DNA of 64,000 nt from Leptidea sinapis (lineage: Eukaryota; Arthropoda; Insecta; Lepidoptera; Pieridae): positions 9,052,001-9,116,000 of the forward strand of contig NC_066283.1 in NCBI RefSeq assembly GCF_905404315.1. The letters are read 5' to 3'. Shown piece by piece: positions 34,966-46,878 of the stretch; position 1 is the first letter of the stretch; each line of letters begins with the position of its first letter. The notes under the pieces are model-generated. The model had not been told where the DNA came from. It saw only the letters and a list, made by a program, of their open reading frames with translations, and made no database searches. A program made the position numbers and the translations under genes.

Positions 34966-35536
34966 ACACACGCAAACTACATAACAAACCATACCAATGA
35001 TAATTTTCTTAATTTTACATAGTATATTAAACCTCGAAGTGAAATAGGACGTTAAAGAAAGCAGAGTTACAGTGATTGCCATGCAAAGAGGCGAACATAA
35101 TATGGATACTAGGCCACAATACAGTAATAAGACAGTACTTTAACTTCATACTAGAGCAACAGAATCGACGCACACACACGTACGCACGATAAACGCGGCC
35201 GCTAAGCAATCTTGGGGAGACAAAACTATTGAGTGCGCCGCACTATCCACGAAGTCAATCTTTTAGTATGCTGTAGTTTATGTATGTAGGCTAGGCATTA
35301 CTAAAACCTACCTTATCGTTTCCTCATAAACACTTCAGTAGGTTTTGCTATACAACTCTATATTGTCTTTGATACTTTGTTCGTATTTTATTACGATAAA
35401 ACTAACACAATATGTCTTTTTGTTTCTAAAATTCCGCGCGCGCCCCTCGCGCCTTTAGGCACGTGCCTGTTTTGCCTTTGGGATTATCCGTTATCCGCCA
35501 TGTCATTCTAAAGACCCTTCAAACAAGTGGTACCTA

Positions 35537-36828
35537 GGTAACACTGAAAATGTTTAGAAAATGAAAAACGGCTTAATGTAGAAAGTTGCCAATACCTTTA
35601 TTGTTTTTCGAAGTAATCTCCGTTCCTCTCTACACATCGTCGCATTCAATGGAACCACTGAGAAAAGCAGTGGGCCCATTCTTCCTTAGGGGTCTCTTCT
35701 GTGGCATTTTCGTACGCTTTCACCGCATCTTCAGAGCTCGTAAAGCGAATACCTCAAATTTTATCTTTAATTCGTGGGTATAATAAATAAAAGTTCGTAT
35801 AATAAATAAAAGTCGCAGGGCGCCAGGTACTGTATGGTGGATGACTCATTATCTCGACACCTGCCAAATACTCAACAGTCCATTTTGCGGAGTGCGCTGA
35901 GGCATTGGTGAAGGAGGATCCTGCTTCGAGGGCGCTGCTGTCGGATTTTTCCCAAGACAACAGGCAAACAGCGATTGACATAGTAACTGTCCTTCCATCT
36001 TCTAGCACAACTGTCGTAAAATAACCTATCTGACCAAAAAATTAGGCATACATCTTTTTTCCTTGACGTCTTCCTTTCTTTACCTTAGTTGGCCGATCCT
36101 CGAAAGGAAACACCCACTGAGCTGATTGTCTTTTGGTTTCGGGTTCATAGAAATATCCAGTATCCAGCTTTCATCACCTGTGACGATGTCAAATACAGCA
36201 TTTGAGTCACCACCGTTGAACTTATCTAACATTTGGTGACACCAGTCCATGCGAAGGTGTTTCTGGTCGTCGGTGAAGTATGGGGAATCCATCAGGTACA
36301 AAGCTTCCTGACGCCTAAATGTTCGTGTAATATTTTTTGAACTTGACTCATACTAATGCCTAGGCTTGCCTGTATCTGCTGATAGGTCACTCTCTTATCT
36401 TCCTCTATCATGCATCGCACAGCACTGATGTTATCTTCAGTAGTCGCTGTTAAAGGATGTTCTGACGTGACATGACGCGGATCATCATTGAGATTGCTAC
36501 GTCCACGCTTAAACTCGTTAAACCAATTGTAAATACTGACATGAGATGGGGCTTCATTAAGGAATGCTAATCGCAGCCTATCATAGTTTTGTTGTTGAGT
36601 AAGCCCACAACGAAAGCCATAATAAATCATTGACCGAAAATGTTCTCGCGTTAAGTTCATTTTCACGTGTAACAAGATTTTTAGATTTGCCGCCAATTCA
36701 CAAAAACAAATGACAAATGAATGCAATTACTACATTAGGTTACCAAAGAGTTCTCAAATTGAAATTAAAAAAAAGTTTTCATTAGCAATGTTTCTAGCTG
36801 GCCAGTTCTAAACATTTTCAGTGTTACC
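35537..36828 (-). mobile_element. mariner element with matching terminal inverted repeats
   Basis: Positions 35,537-35,559 and 36,806-36,828 are perfect 23-bp inverted repeats that begin GGTAACACTGAAAATG. The enclosed 1,292 bp is the normal length for a mariner. The left end is preceded by TA (35,535-35,536), the usual target. The right end is followed by CA, consistent with a mutated TA. The minus strand carries a decayed transposase. Confidence 0.92.
35754..36660 (-). pseudogene. mariner transposase, inactivated
   Basis: Start ATG at 36,660 (minus). Residues 1-120 hold the DNA-binding part, with YYGFRCGLTQQQNYDRL, IYNWFNEFKRGRSNL and a second helix-turn-helix around QIQASLGISMSQVQKILHE. 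After a frame change near 36,295 the catalytic part has IVTGDESWI with the first catalytic Asp. Farther down another frame gives TNASAHSAKWTVEYLAGVEI and SHPPYSTWRPATF. The family normally has DNASAH and SPDLAP there, so the second Asp is replaced and the third motif is destroyed. It cannot be active. Confidence 0.9.
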
Positions 36829-37721
36829 CACCTATCTGCCGCTTATTTCATAAGTCAAACACCATTTAAGATGCTACATTACTAGCAAACTAGTCAAGAC
36901 TGTGTTAAAGGGGAAGATAAACATAATAGGTTGGTAATATAATTTCTTCGACTTACGTCCGCGAGTTTTTCATCTAGAATTATGGTTTTATTAGTTGTCT
37001 CAGTATCTCTTGAAATTTTTCGAGATAAAATTGCACTTTTGTTATATTTCGCTTATATATGTTTAATTACATTTTATACAGAGACAAATAATATTCCCAT
37101 TATTTCACTCACATCTCAGTAGCTTCCATTACCAGCTTTAGTTATTCTTGTTCCATGGTAAAAAAATAGCAGCTTATTTTGTCAAAGAGACCAGACAATT
37201 ACAGAGTCATAATAAAAGAGCATTACTGAATAGGCGATGTTCAATATTCTCAGAACCTTAATAACAGAGCTACCTCCCGAATTTTAAATAGGATATATAA
37301 TTTATGAAATTATCACAAATTATATTCCGGTAGTCAGTGGGCAGTTATGGTGGTTTTGGTTTTTGTGCTGAGCCCCAAATATGAACAGAAAAAGACATCG
37401 GACGCACGCGACACGCGATGGTACAACTCCCACAAAAAACACATCGTCAATAATAAAATCTGTTTGGCTCGGCTATCGGACAATATTAAACGGCTATAAA
37501 TTATCCTAATAGCTCCAAAATGCCGCCAGCCTATCATTCTATTAAATTACTCCAAATCTCTTGGTTTACTTTTTTAGCTGATTGGTTTGACCACTAACAA
37601 AATGGTTAAGTATTTTTATAAATTGCGTGTAGACACGTAAATTTGGTCATGTAATGTCCTAAAAATTACTTAAAACGTAGCTCCTAAAAAAATCATGAGA
37701 GCAATATTTATGGAAATTTAA
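36829..37721. other. AT-rich stretch, nothing recognised
   Basis: About 0.9 kb with no motif-bearing frame or named repeat. Confidence 0.4.
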
Positions 37722-38280
37722 AACATCTTAACTGTTGCCTCTCAAAATATTCTTGATAATGTTATGTAAGAAGCAAATATGCAAGGCACATGAGTGATGT
37801 TACTAGAAACTGTCATAACCATAATGTCAACCCCAGGAACAAACATGAACTTATTATGCCTACTACTCGGCTAAGTCGAGCTAGTAAGTCTTCTGTGGGG
37901 CGATAGTATTTGCTGTCTTTATCATTTTTTACAGATACCAAATTACATTGTGTAATATATACATACTACATATTTTACAAAAAGAACCCAGAAAATATTC
38001 AAAACAAATGTATCACAAAATTCAAAAGAATAGTTAAAACATGTTTGTGTGTGTTACCACAGATCAGGAATGGAGCGATCGCCCGTAGGCTATTTTAATA
38101 ATATTTTTTTATTGTACGATATGTTATATCGTTATCTGTAACCAAATTTTTATGAAAAAAAAAGAAGCCCGGTGAGTTTGTTGCGCCGTTCTACTCAGGT
38201 CTGAGGCATACCTTTTGGAATGGGTGGTAGTTTTTGACTTACAATAAGTGATATTATAATATATTTGACAATAATCAAAC
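37722..38280 (+). mobile_element. LINE-E fragment with common lepidopteran 3' UTR phrase
   Basis: Mixed frames give YVRSKYARHMSDVTRNCHNH, NKHELIMPTTRLSRASKSSV, then FKRIVKTCLC, matching the C-terminal half of LINE-E. The 3' UTR contains 'agcccggtgagtttgttgcgccgttct' and 'tttggaatgggtggtagtttttgacttacaataagtgatatta', a phrase I recognise from many lepidopteran loci. Several stops; dead copy. Confidence 0.75.
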
Positions 38281-38939
38281 GATCAGGATTTGCCATATTC
38301 TGCAATGTCAGAAGTTTGATTCTAATTTAAAATAATATTGTACAATTATTTTCAAAGTAGGTATAATTGTAAGCGGTCCATACAAAAAGGGCACATGCTC
38401 TGGAGTGCTCATCTTAATATTACTTATTCAAAAATGATGGTATTTGAAAATAGAATACACCGAAAACATATTAGATTTTATTTAGTTGAATTTCATTTGT
38501 TTTTACATTATCGCATCATTTTGACAATTTATGTTGCGGCAGTGCAGTGAATTTAGCCCGAGAATATAATGTTTGCGGCATAATTAGAGTATACAGTCAT
38601 ATTGACATATTTCATAAAATTCATTCAACTAAAAAAATCATTTAACTAAATGTTTTCAGATCACTGGTTTGTGATTTACTTATGATTATTTGTGATAACC
38701 CCATTCTTATATTTTTGTCAGAATCCTTAACTCATTTGTAACTAATTCATTATAGTATTGTTAGGCGTGTATAGTATTGTGTAACTTATATAGCTTGTAA
38801 TTAGTTGTTAATTTGGTTACCTTACCGTTGGTTACCTTATAACTAAGTGTCGTATAAGTTGTTCAAAACTTCACTGGTGAAAGTGTGAGTTCTAAGATGT
38901 GTTATATACTTACATGAATAAAAGCTCTGAAAAGAGAGA
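38281..38939. other. AT-rich stretch, nothing recognised
   Basis: A 70-codon frame at 38,338-38,550 has no recognised motif. Confidence 0.4.
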
Positions 38940-39087
38940 GGTTGACAGTTATCTCTATTTTGAGCAATGCACGCACACTAACACAAATCGCGAGTGTAAG
39001 ACGTAGTTTGTCACGAACACTAAAGTAATAAACCTGGCCTGTTTTCATCAGTTGTCTAACAGCAAGAGGGTCTGTCGAAACGTATGA
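38940..39087. mobile_element. MITE family X, partial copy
   Basis: 'tctattttgagcaatgcacgcacactaacac', 'cgcgagtgtaagacgtag', 'gtaataaacctggcctgttttcat' and 'gttgtctaacagcaagag' are shared with the other copies. The right terminus is degraded to 'gtcgaaacgtatgaattatc' and the left terminus is missing. Confidence 0.75.
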
Positions 39088-39849
39088 ATTATCTAAGATT
39101 GAAACCAGACAACTGATTGAAATTTATTTAAAAATCCATTTAGTAATAATAATTAGGATTACATTAGATCTATCTGATGTATCTAAATGTAAGTCTACTA
39201 TAGAAAGTAACAACACATTTAGATAGATATTAACCCTAATTATCTTAGGCTAATTAGAAGTTCCTGTTTTAAGTAGGTAGTCAAAAAGTAGGAGAAGGTT
39301 GTCTTAGCAAACCTAATTCTCGAACAAAACGACGGAACAAATCTAGAGCTACCTAATTACTAATTGTATTCACTTTTGCCCAGCTAGGTACATGGGCACC
39401 GCTAGGTATAGACACACGCCAAATAGGTACCACCATCGCCCAGCATATCTGAATGTGTGAGAATTCAAGCTTTCTTGCGCGGTATTTCCAGGTCGATACG
39501 ACATGGGTGCCATGGGTTAGGCTAAACATGCTCCGGTGATTCAAAATTCTACAAAAGACTGAAGGCGGCGGTGATTAACCTACCTCAAGTGACCCGTGAG
39601 TTATTTTACCTGCTACTTTCATAAAAAAAAACATAATTTAATCATAATTAATGTATAATGTTCAACAATACGACAAGGCTCGATTTATGATTGAAACCAG
39701 AGAATATATTTTCAGCATCGGAGAATTCCATTACCAAACATTTATATATTTATATACAACAACAGATACAGATAGCTCACAATCGGTAATTCACACCCGA
39801 CTTCTACATCTCATTCTCTCTGCTATTTTGTAACGATTAGTTTATTGCA
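39088..39849. other. AT-rich stretch, nothing recognised
   Basis: The 63-codon minus-strand frame at 39,353-39,544 has slightly higher GC and reads smoothly but matches no family I know. Confidence 0.35.
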
Positions 39850-40012
39850 CAGCGACGACATCTATGAACACTTCCAAACATGACCTATGCACACCGTTCT
39901 GAATAACAAACTGCCAACGCATAATTTTATTTTACAGCAACGACATCTATGAATATTACCAAACATAAGCGATGCGCACAGTTTTGAATGATTGCCATCT
40001 AACGGTGGAACT
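39850..40012. repeat. Two direct repeats with 85-bp period
   Basis: 'cagcgacgacatctatgaacacttccaaacatgacctatgcacac' at 39,850 and 'cagcaacgacatctatgaatattaccaaacataagcgatgcgcac' at 39,935 are diverged direct copies. They end beside the foldback element at 40,034. Confidence 0.7.
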
Positions 40013-40033
40013 AATAACAAAAATGAAATATAT

Positions 40034-40236
40034 TTATAAACTGTTCTATTTTATTAACAATATAGACGCCATCTCTTAGATTACTTAAGAACTGAATGGT
40101 TTGTTTGTTACATGTAGAAAGAGCTTTCGTTTCATTTTTAGGTTGCCCTTTTTCACATGTACCAAACAAGCAATTCAGTTCCTATATAATCTAAGAGATG
40201 GCGTGTATGTTGTAAATGAAATGGAACAGTTTATAA
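40034..40236. mobile_element. Foldback element with ~80-bp inverted arms
   Basis: The left arm (40,034-40,116) and the reverse complement of the right arm (40,153-40,236) align over their whole length with scattered mismatches. Shared blocks include TTATAAACTGTTC, CGCCATCTCTTAGATTA and GAACTGAAT. The central loop is about 36 bp. No coding capacity. It is a foldback/MITE-type element, or the collapsed ends of a larger transposon. Confidence 0.75.
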
Positions 40237-43079
40237 ATTGGAAAATGTATTGTATATGATAATTAAGTATCATAATAATTGTCTTACAATGTTTATTAGT
40301 TGGTATACGGCCACCACACACTACCTTACCGTCTACAGCCCTTATAATTATGACATTAATTTCCATTTAATAATTCCTTTCGGGTTATAAGTGGAAATAA
40401 GGGTTGTTTGATGTGCAAAAGAAGACCCCCAGATCTGTTAAAATGCTAACCGCCACCTGCCACATTGGTTAGCATTGCTAAATTACCGCCACATATCGTG
40501 GCTACACCTATGCAATACTTCAATTATTGACATAGCTATTGCCTATCCCAGTAGTGTGGCCGTAGCGTATCGCCGGTTTTCCACGCGAGTGTGGTCTTTT
40601 AGTCTGCCCGTTCATTTTGTCAACGCGAACCCCTGCATGCCTTTTCAACTTGGAGAATTCTTAGGACTGATATCACCATTGAAGTAAAACGCGATTAGAA
40701 CACTGAACTAAGTTTACGTGTTTACGTCTGTCAACCAAACTGTCAAGGAGTTTACAGATTCAATTCACAATTCACCAACTCTAAAGTAATAACAGTTATT
40801 ACTTAGACGCGTTTAAATTCTGACCGCAAAATTCTGGAAGTGTAATATTTTAAATCGCGTTCTGCGAGCTGCTTCAGTCGTTACTGTAAGAGAAACATTG
40901 ACATGTATTATTTAAGAATTTTGATTTGTTTCATACTTATCGATGACAGTTTCGGCAGCTATTTGATACTTGTCTACTCAACTCAGTTTTGTTGTGAACT
41001 TGTGTACTCAGTGTAATCGCTTTGTCTTTAATCGGAGATCAAAACTCACATTTGAGCTAGTTTATATAAGTGTCATTTGTGAAATCGGGCATAAGTCTGA
41101 GATGTGTCTTATGATCAGTTTCACCACAGGTTTCCTTACACTCCATGTTGGCTGCACGAAAAAATACTTGGCTTAGGTACCAACTACTTATTTCATTTTA
41201 TTTAATCATTGGTAGATATTAATATAACGTTTAAGATTTATGTTATTCTTAGAAAAAAAAAACTTATTATTCTAGATCATATCTGACAGAAATTGGCTGC
41301 GTTCTTTGTTACGTGAAACATTATTGGTAATGATTGCTGTAAAATTTTAAACAAAACTAGTAATTTTTGATGGTATAATTTTTTTCGTCCTGCAATACGA
41401 ATCTCATAATGTTATTAGAAGGCGAGGACAATAGAAGTACTCAATTATGACAAAGCTCTCTACTCTTAGCTGTAGCTGGGTCTAATCATTAGCTCGGCAC
41501 TGATACAATTATTATCAAGTCGCAAGACACAAGCTTTAATCTCGATACCTAGACATGAAACATCTTAGGCATGAAGTTGCTTCAATCAGTTTTTTTATGC
41601 GACCATTCTTGTTACATGTAGACACACCCCAGTTAGGTATAGGTATACAGGTATATATGGACTCTAGAGTCGTAGAGAGGATAGTAGGTATTAAAATCTT
41701 AACTGCATCCAAGCTGCAAAGGTTCGATTACCGTTTTTTTTTACTTTTTACTTTGAATTATAACTATCATAACAGCTATATACTAAATCAAACTACAAAA
41801 TATACTAAATCTTTGTAACCAAGCTATTAATAAAATGTTAGACATTTGTACCTAATAGTGCAGACATGTTTTGAGGCATGTATGAAGTACCTACTACCAC
41901 TTTTATAAGAATTTGAATCGATATGGGTAGGTATGTATATTCTCTATGGAATACATAATATAATAGCTAGATTGAATAATCTGTCAATTCAAATCGAAAT
42001 ATATTTATTCAAAATAGAATTTTAAATCGCATACGAGTACTAAACGGGCGCAAGAAACTCGAAAGCGAGATCTTTTTTTCCGAACATATCGTAGATTTAG
42101 TAATTCAAATTACTTAAATATTTTTAATGACGATAAGCGAAAAGCGCTTAGTTTAAGCCTAATAATTGAATAAAGTTTAATTGACTTTGAATAAAACGCA
42201 AGCAAAGTCACAATTAGACATTTTAGTTGTTTTAATTAAATATACTGTATTTTAAGACAACATTTCTCCATGTTAAAATATTAGAAATCGTTAATTATCG
42301 TTAGTACCTAACTTTTCATTTCATTCACAAAGCTATATTGTGCTTGCTATTATAAGAACTTTGCCCTTAACTATAAAGTGGGCGTTAAAAGTGATTTTTA
42401 ATTTTATTCAGCGATACCTGCCTTTCAACTCCAAACATCCATTAATCACAGATGTTTCTCCACTTCATTAATAAAGGAGGTTGTATAGGCCTGATGACAG
42501 ATTTTGTATTTCTCATCTGTTACGTCCGCGTTGGTGCACGTCTATTGGTTGTGATGAAAAACTTTATGTCAGCAATAAAATAATATGTTATACAAATTAA
42601 TTCATAATTCATATTTAAATTGAAATTGTACTACATCGTATCAATTTTTTTTGTAAATCTATCGCATGTCGCATAACAGCTGGCCACGTAGTAGTGGTGA
42701 GGTTTATTTATTTATTTAGAAATACCAACATTTGTTTACATTGATGCATTATATTTTTATAATACAGACTAAATATAATGTACTTAAAAAAAACTTATAT
42801 GCTAACAAGTATTATTGGTTAAATGATTTGGTATGCAATTATTATTATAAAAGACTAAGAAATATAATTATTATGAATACATTTTATTCACTAAACCTAC
42901 ATACAAATAATTTACGTACTGTATGGACAGAATACGTGAAATGAATATCGATGTAATCACTATATATGTGTTTACCATCTTGCACAGCCTAGGAATAGGA
43001 GAGTTCGCTCCAATCATACATCTTCGAATCTGTGGAACTAGCAGAACAATTTGCTTCCGAGGATGCCTTAACTGGGGAC
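40237..43079. other. Long AT-rich intergenic stretch
   Basis: About 2.8 kb. Several frames of 60-90 codons (40,475; 40,970; 41,555; 42,732) show no motif. No named repeat. Confidence 0.45.
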
Positions 43080-43185
43080 ACGAAAATTAATATTAATTTA
43101 AATTGATATTTAAAAATTTATTTTAATATTTAAGAATTTAAATTAATATTTAAAAATTTAAATAAATATAAATAATAATTTTATT
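43080..43185. repeat. AT-only low-complexity repeat
   Basis: Imperfect repetition of 'aatatttaaaaatttaaatt'-type words over about 100 bp with almost no G or C. Confidence 0.7.
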
Positions 43186-43334
43186 CAGAAGTTGAGGACA
43201 ATCAATCTTGTCATTTAAAAGTTTTATTACAAAGGTTGAATCATTAATTTTAACTTCCGCTTTCAAGTCAGGTTGGCCTAATAATCTACAGCCCTAGATT
43301 TAAGCCCCAGCTCCCGGCAGGGGACAAAGGACAT

Positions 43335-43434
43335 ACGTTGTATGAGGGCAGCGCAGGACCGATCGTCATGGAGATCTTTGGGGAGGCCTCTGTCCATCAG
43401 TGGACGTCTTCCGGCTGATGATGATGACGATTAT
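43335..43434 (+). mobile_element. RTE-like LINE 3' end, short
   Basis: 'gagggcagcgcaggaccgatcgtcatggagatctttgg' and 'cagtggacgtcttccggctgatgatgatgac' match the last codons and GAT tail of the copies at 92 and 18,765. Only the last ~100 bp remain. Confidence 0.75.
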
Positions 43435-43447
43435 ATATAAAATTTCA

Positions 43448-43815
43448 GCAAATGCAAAGAAGTCAGCCCTTGTCCGTCCGATCCAAAAAAAAAGGAGACA
43501 GTTCGGATCCGGCAAACTACAGGCCTATTGCTATTACCTCCCTGCTCTCCAAAATCATGGAGAGCATAATTAGCCGCCAGCTTTTAGTATACCTAGAGGG
43601 TCACCAGTTGTTCAACGACCGACAATACGGCTTTCGCCATGGTCGGTGGGCAGGTGATCTTCTGGTATACCTAACACATAGATGGGCGGCGGCTATTGAA
43701 AGCAAGGGGGAAGGCCTGGCAGTTAACCTGGATATAGCGAAGGCCTTTGATCGTGTATGGCACAAGGTGCTCCTCTCAAAACTTCCATCATTTGGGCTTC
43801 CCGAGCGCTCTATAG
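43448..43815 (+). pseudogene. LINE-A internal RT fragment
   Basis: Open frame with KKGDSSDPANYRPIAITSLL, ESIISRQLLVYLEGHQ, DRQYGFRHGR, DLLVYLTHRWAAAIESKGEG, NLDIAKAFDRVWHKVLLSKL: the fingers and the first catalytic palm motif (LDIAKAFD) of the jockey/CR1-like RT. Similarity stops abruptly at both ends, so the YADD motif is absent. It retains the QYGF...RWAAA block that the copy at 45.7 kb has lost. Confidence 0.85.
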
Positions 43816-43890
43816 ATCTCAGCCAGAAGACTACGTGCGAAAACGTGCATTGGTGTGGTGATGGTCGACTATAATAACCTAAACACAAGG

Positions 43891-44035
43891 TCGGATTTCG
43901 TTTGAACGAACCTTCGGACGCGGTCCGGTACTAATCTGGTAATAATAATAATTCTGTGCGATGGACAATGCGACACACCATCGACTATGGACCGCTACCG
44001 GACCGCTTCCGATGGTTCAGCCGTACCAAATCCGA
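43891..44035. mobile_element. MITE family Y, full-length copy
   Basis: The left end (TCGGATTTCG..., 43,891-43,930) and the reverse complement of the right end (43,996-44,035) share TCGGATTT at the tip and GCGGTCCGGTA at the inner edge, giving ~40-bp imperfect inverted repeats. The interior is short and non-coding. A shorter relative is at 21,053. Confidence 0.75.
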
Positions 44036-45355
44036 TTATGTGTGTATAGCCTATCATAAGCACAAGATTTTCACGGGTAGTCCTCTACCCGGTAAAATAT
44101 ATCTAATGGTAAAAGATCGTCTGTGCTGAGATTCCATACATACAGATATAATTACAACAAATTTCAAAATGTTGCTCAGAAATTAAAAATTTGAAAGTCA
44201 AATAATCTTCGTTTTAATGTAAATGGGCGTAAAAAGAATAGGGTAGTCCCAGGCCCAAGGGTGTCGTAGGAGGCGAGTACGGGCTTATTGAAAGTGGGAG
44301 AGTCACGCTACTGTCTTTTGACGTCAGCACAATCGGGCCAGACTCGTCCGGGTTACATTTGCCCAGAATACCGGCGTGAAGTAGCGGCTTAGTGCCGCTA
44401 TGTTTCGCATAGGTTAGTGTCGAGGACCGGAGGCCATTCCCGTTGGGGGGAAAGGGGGGGGCCTCTCCCCCCAACAAAATATGAGAGCGGTATCTAAGCA
44501 GAAATTACCCCAGAAGGGGCTCTAGTAGAGCCGGAGAATCCCTCCCCGAGCATTCGCGCTCGGGCTGCCTCTCGTATTCTGGGGAGGGCACAGTACCGTG
44601 TTTGTCACAGTACAAACAGGGCAACAAAACCACGGCACCCCGTCCACGCTTAATGTGGACTTTTGTAACATCAGGGGAATTCACTTCAACTTAAACGCCG
44701 TCCACCACCACCTTGAGACGGCGCAGCTAGCCTTGTGTTTCCTTACGGAGACGCAGATATCTCGACCGTCATATTGAACATACCCCGGGTACAAAATTGA
44801 GCACAATTTTTTGCCTCATGCCGGGGTATGTGTGTACTTTAGGGAGGATATCTGCTGTCACCGTCTCGGCAATTTTGAGTGTCGGGACCTGTCTACGCTC
44901 TGGCTCCGCGTAGATTCAGAGGACCGCGTCCGCATCTATGCGTGTGTTTACAGGTCCCATAGTGGTAACTTGCCCCAAGGCAAGGTTTGTTTCCCTTCAG
45001 ATGATCCTATTGCCTGCGCCGTTGCAGTAGCCGATGTGATACTACAGGGCATGGATATTTTTATACCAAGCTCTGTAGTACCGATCGGTTGCAGATCAAT
45101 CAGTCAAAGCACGTCGTCAAAATCGGCGAGCAGCTTTCCAGTTACCCAACCGGAACACGCAAGTTCCGGTCGTTGTCGAAAGCTGCTCTTGGTAACTTCA
45201 ACCAGCCGTCCATGTCGCCGTTGCATATGAGGAATGAAACCCCGGCCCATACGGCAAAATAGAAAGCCGATCTCCTGTGCACTCTTTTCGCCTCCAACTC
45301 GACTCTTGGCGACAACGGAAAAACACCGCCGACAATCCCGCGGTGTCAGAGCTCT

Positions 45356-46398
45356 ATGCCTGAAGTACAGTTCAGACAGAAAACTATTAGGCGAGCTCTG
45401 TTTTCGTTGGACGTAAGGAAGTCGAGCGGGCCGGATGGCATTTCTCCAATCGTACTTAGAACGTGTGCCCCTGAGTTGACGCCGGTGCTAACGCGTTTAT
45501 TCCGGCACTCTTCTTCCAAACGCGTAGTCCCTGACTCATGGAAGTCAGCCCTTGTCCATCCGATCCAAAAAAAAGGAGACAGTTCGGATCCGGCAAACTA
45601 CAGGCCTATTGCTATTACCTTCCTGCTCTCCAAAATCGTGGAGAGCATAATTAGCCGCCAGCTTTTAGTATACCTAGAGGGTTACCAGTTGATCAACCGA
45701 CAATACGGCTTGGATGGCCTGGATATAGCGAAGGCCTTTGATCGTGTATGGCACAAGGCGCTCCTCTCAAAACTTCCATCTTTTGGGCTTTCTGAGAGCT
45801 TATGCAAGTGGACCTCAAGCTTCCTCACAGAGCGCAGCGTACAAGTCGTTGTCGACGGTTTCTGCTCGAACCCAAGCCCGTCAAAGCTGGAGTGCCCCAA
45901 GGCTCTGTGCTATCTCCCACGCTGTTTCTTCTGCATATCAATGATATATTGGACACTTCCAACATACATTGTTTTGCAGTCGACAGTACTGGTGAAGTCG
46001 TATACACGGGCCATGCAGATCTCTCTCGGGAAAACGTCGACCAGTGCCGGGCGAAACTTGTGTCTTCTATCGAGTCCTCTGTCGAGAAGGTCGCGGAATG
46101 GTGTAAATTGAACCTTGTCCAATTCAACCCCCAAAAGATTCAAGTTTGCGAGTTTACTACTAAAAAAACCCCGTTTGCCGTATCACCGCTCTTCGACAAC
46201 ACTTCCCTTAAAGCCTCGCCTAGTATCGGAATACTGGGTCTCGAAATCTCGAGCGATTACCAATTCTGTGGCCATCTGGAGGGCAAAGCCAAATTAGCTT
46301 CGAAGAAGCTGGGAGTCATCAATAGAGCACGGCAATACTTTAAGCCGGCTCACATTCTAGCGCTCTACAAAGCGCAGGTCCGGCCACACATGGAGTAG
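45356..46398 (+). pseudogene. LINE-A reverse transcriptase, frameshifted
   Basis: RT blocks in order: MPEVQFRQKTIRRALFSLDV, SSGPDGISPIVLRTCAPELT, KKGDSSDPANYRPIAITFLL, LDIAKAFDRVWHKALLSKL, then in another frame AGVPQGSVLSPTLFLLHIND, HCFAVDSTGEVVYTGHADLS and AEWCKLNLVQFNPQK...ALYKAQVRPHME. At the catalytic YADD position this copy has FAVD, so the catalytic residue is lost. About 100 bp between RQYG and LDIAKAF are deleted relative to the 43.4-kb fragment. Confidence 0.85.
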
Positions 46399-46444
46399 TG
46401 CTGTCATCTCTGGTCTGGCGAACCCCAGTATCAGTTCGATCCAT

Positions 46445-46823
46445 TTGACCGCGTGCAACGCAGAGCTGGATCACTTGGTGTTGCGTAGAGACGTCGCTTC
46501 ATTGTGTGTCTTCTACCGAATTTATCACGGGGAGTGTTCCAAAGAGCTGTTTAACCTGATTCCTGCCGCCGAATACCACCTTCGCATGACACGCCACATG
46601 TTAGGATATCATCCCCACCATCTGGATGTGGGGGTCCTCCACATTGAGGTTTTCAAGGAGCTTTCTTCCACGTACTACAAAGCTGTGGAATGAGCTTCCT
46701 TATGCGGTGTTTCCGGGACGATACGACATGAGTACCTTCAAAAAAAGCGCGTACACCTTCCTTAAAGGCCGGCAACGCTCTTGTGATTCCTCTGGTGTTG
46801 CAAGAGATTATGGGCGGCGGTGA
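46445..46823 (+). pseudogene. LINE-A C-terminal domain, two frames
   Basis: ELDHLVLRRDVASLCVFYRI...ECSKELFNLIPAA in one frame, then SFLPRTTKLWNELPYAVFPG and FKKSAYTFLKGRQRSCDSSG in the next. It matches the fragments at 20,558 and 6,097. The function of this domain in jockey/CR1-like ORF2 is not defined from sequence. Confidence 0.85.
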
Positions 46824-46878
46824 TAACTTAACACCAGGTGACCCTTACGCTCGTTGGTCCTCCTATTCCATAAAAAAA

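Larger units (their letters stand above)
44225..46878 (+). mobile_element. LINE-A (jockey/CR1-like), longest copy, internally deleted
   Basis: From the 5' end: an untranslated leader from 44,225 including a G-run/C-run hairpin near 44,445-44,475; the N-terminal part of the endonuclease domain (LNVDFCNIRGI, ALCFLTETQIS, GVCVYFREDICC, 44,655-44,960); a deletion of the rest of the endonuclease; a linker; RT (45,356-46,398); the C-terminal domain (46,445-46,823); and a 3' UTR with 'ggtgacccttacgctcgttggtcctcctattcc' ending in A8 at 46,871-46,878. Multiple frame changes, one stop at the MEYCC-equivalent position and three or more internal deletions make it non-functional. Confidence 0.85.
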
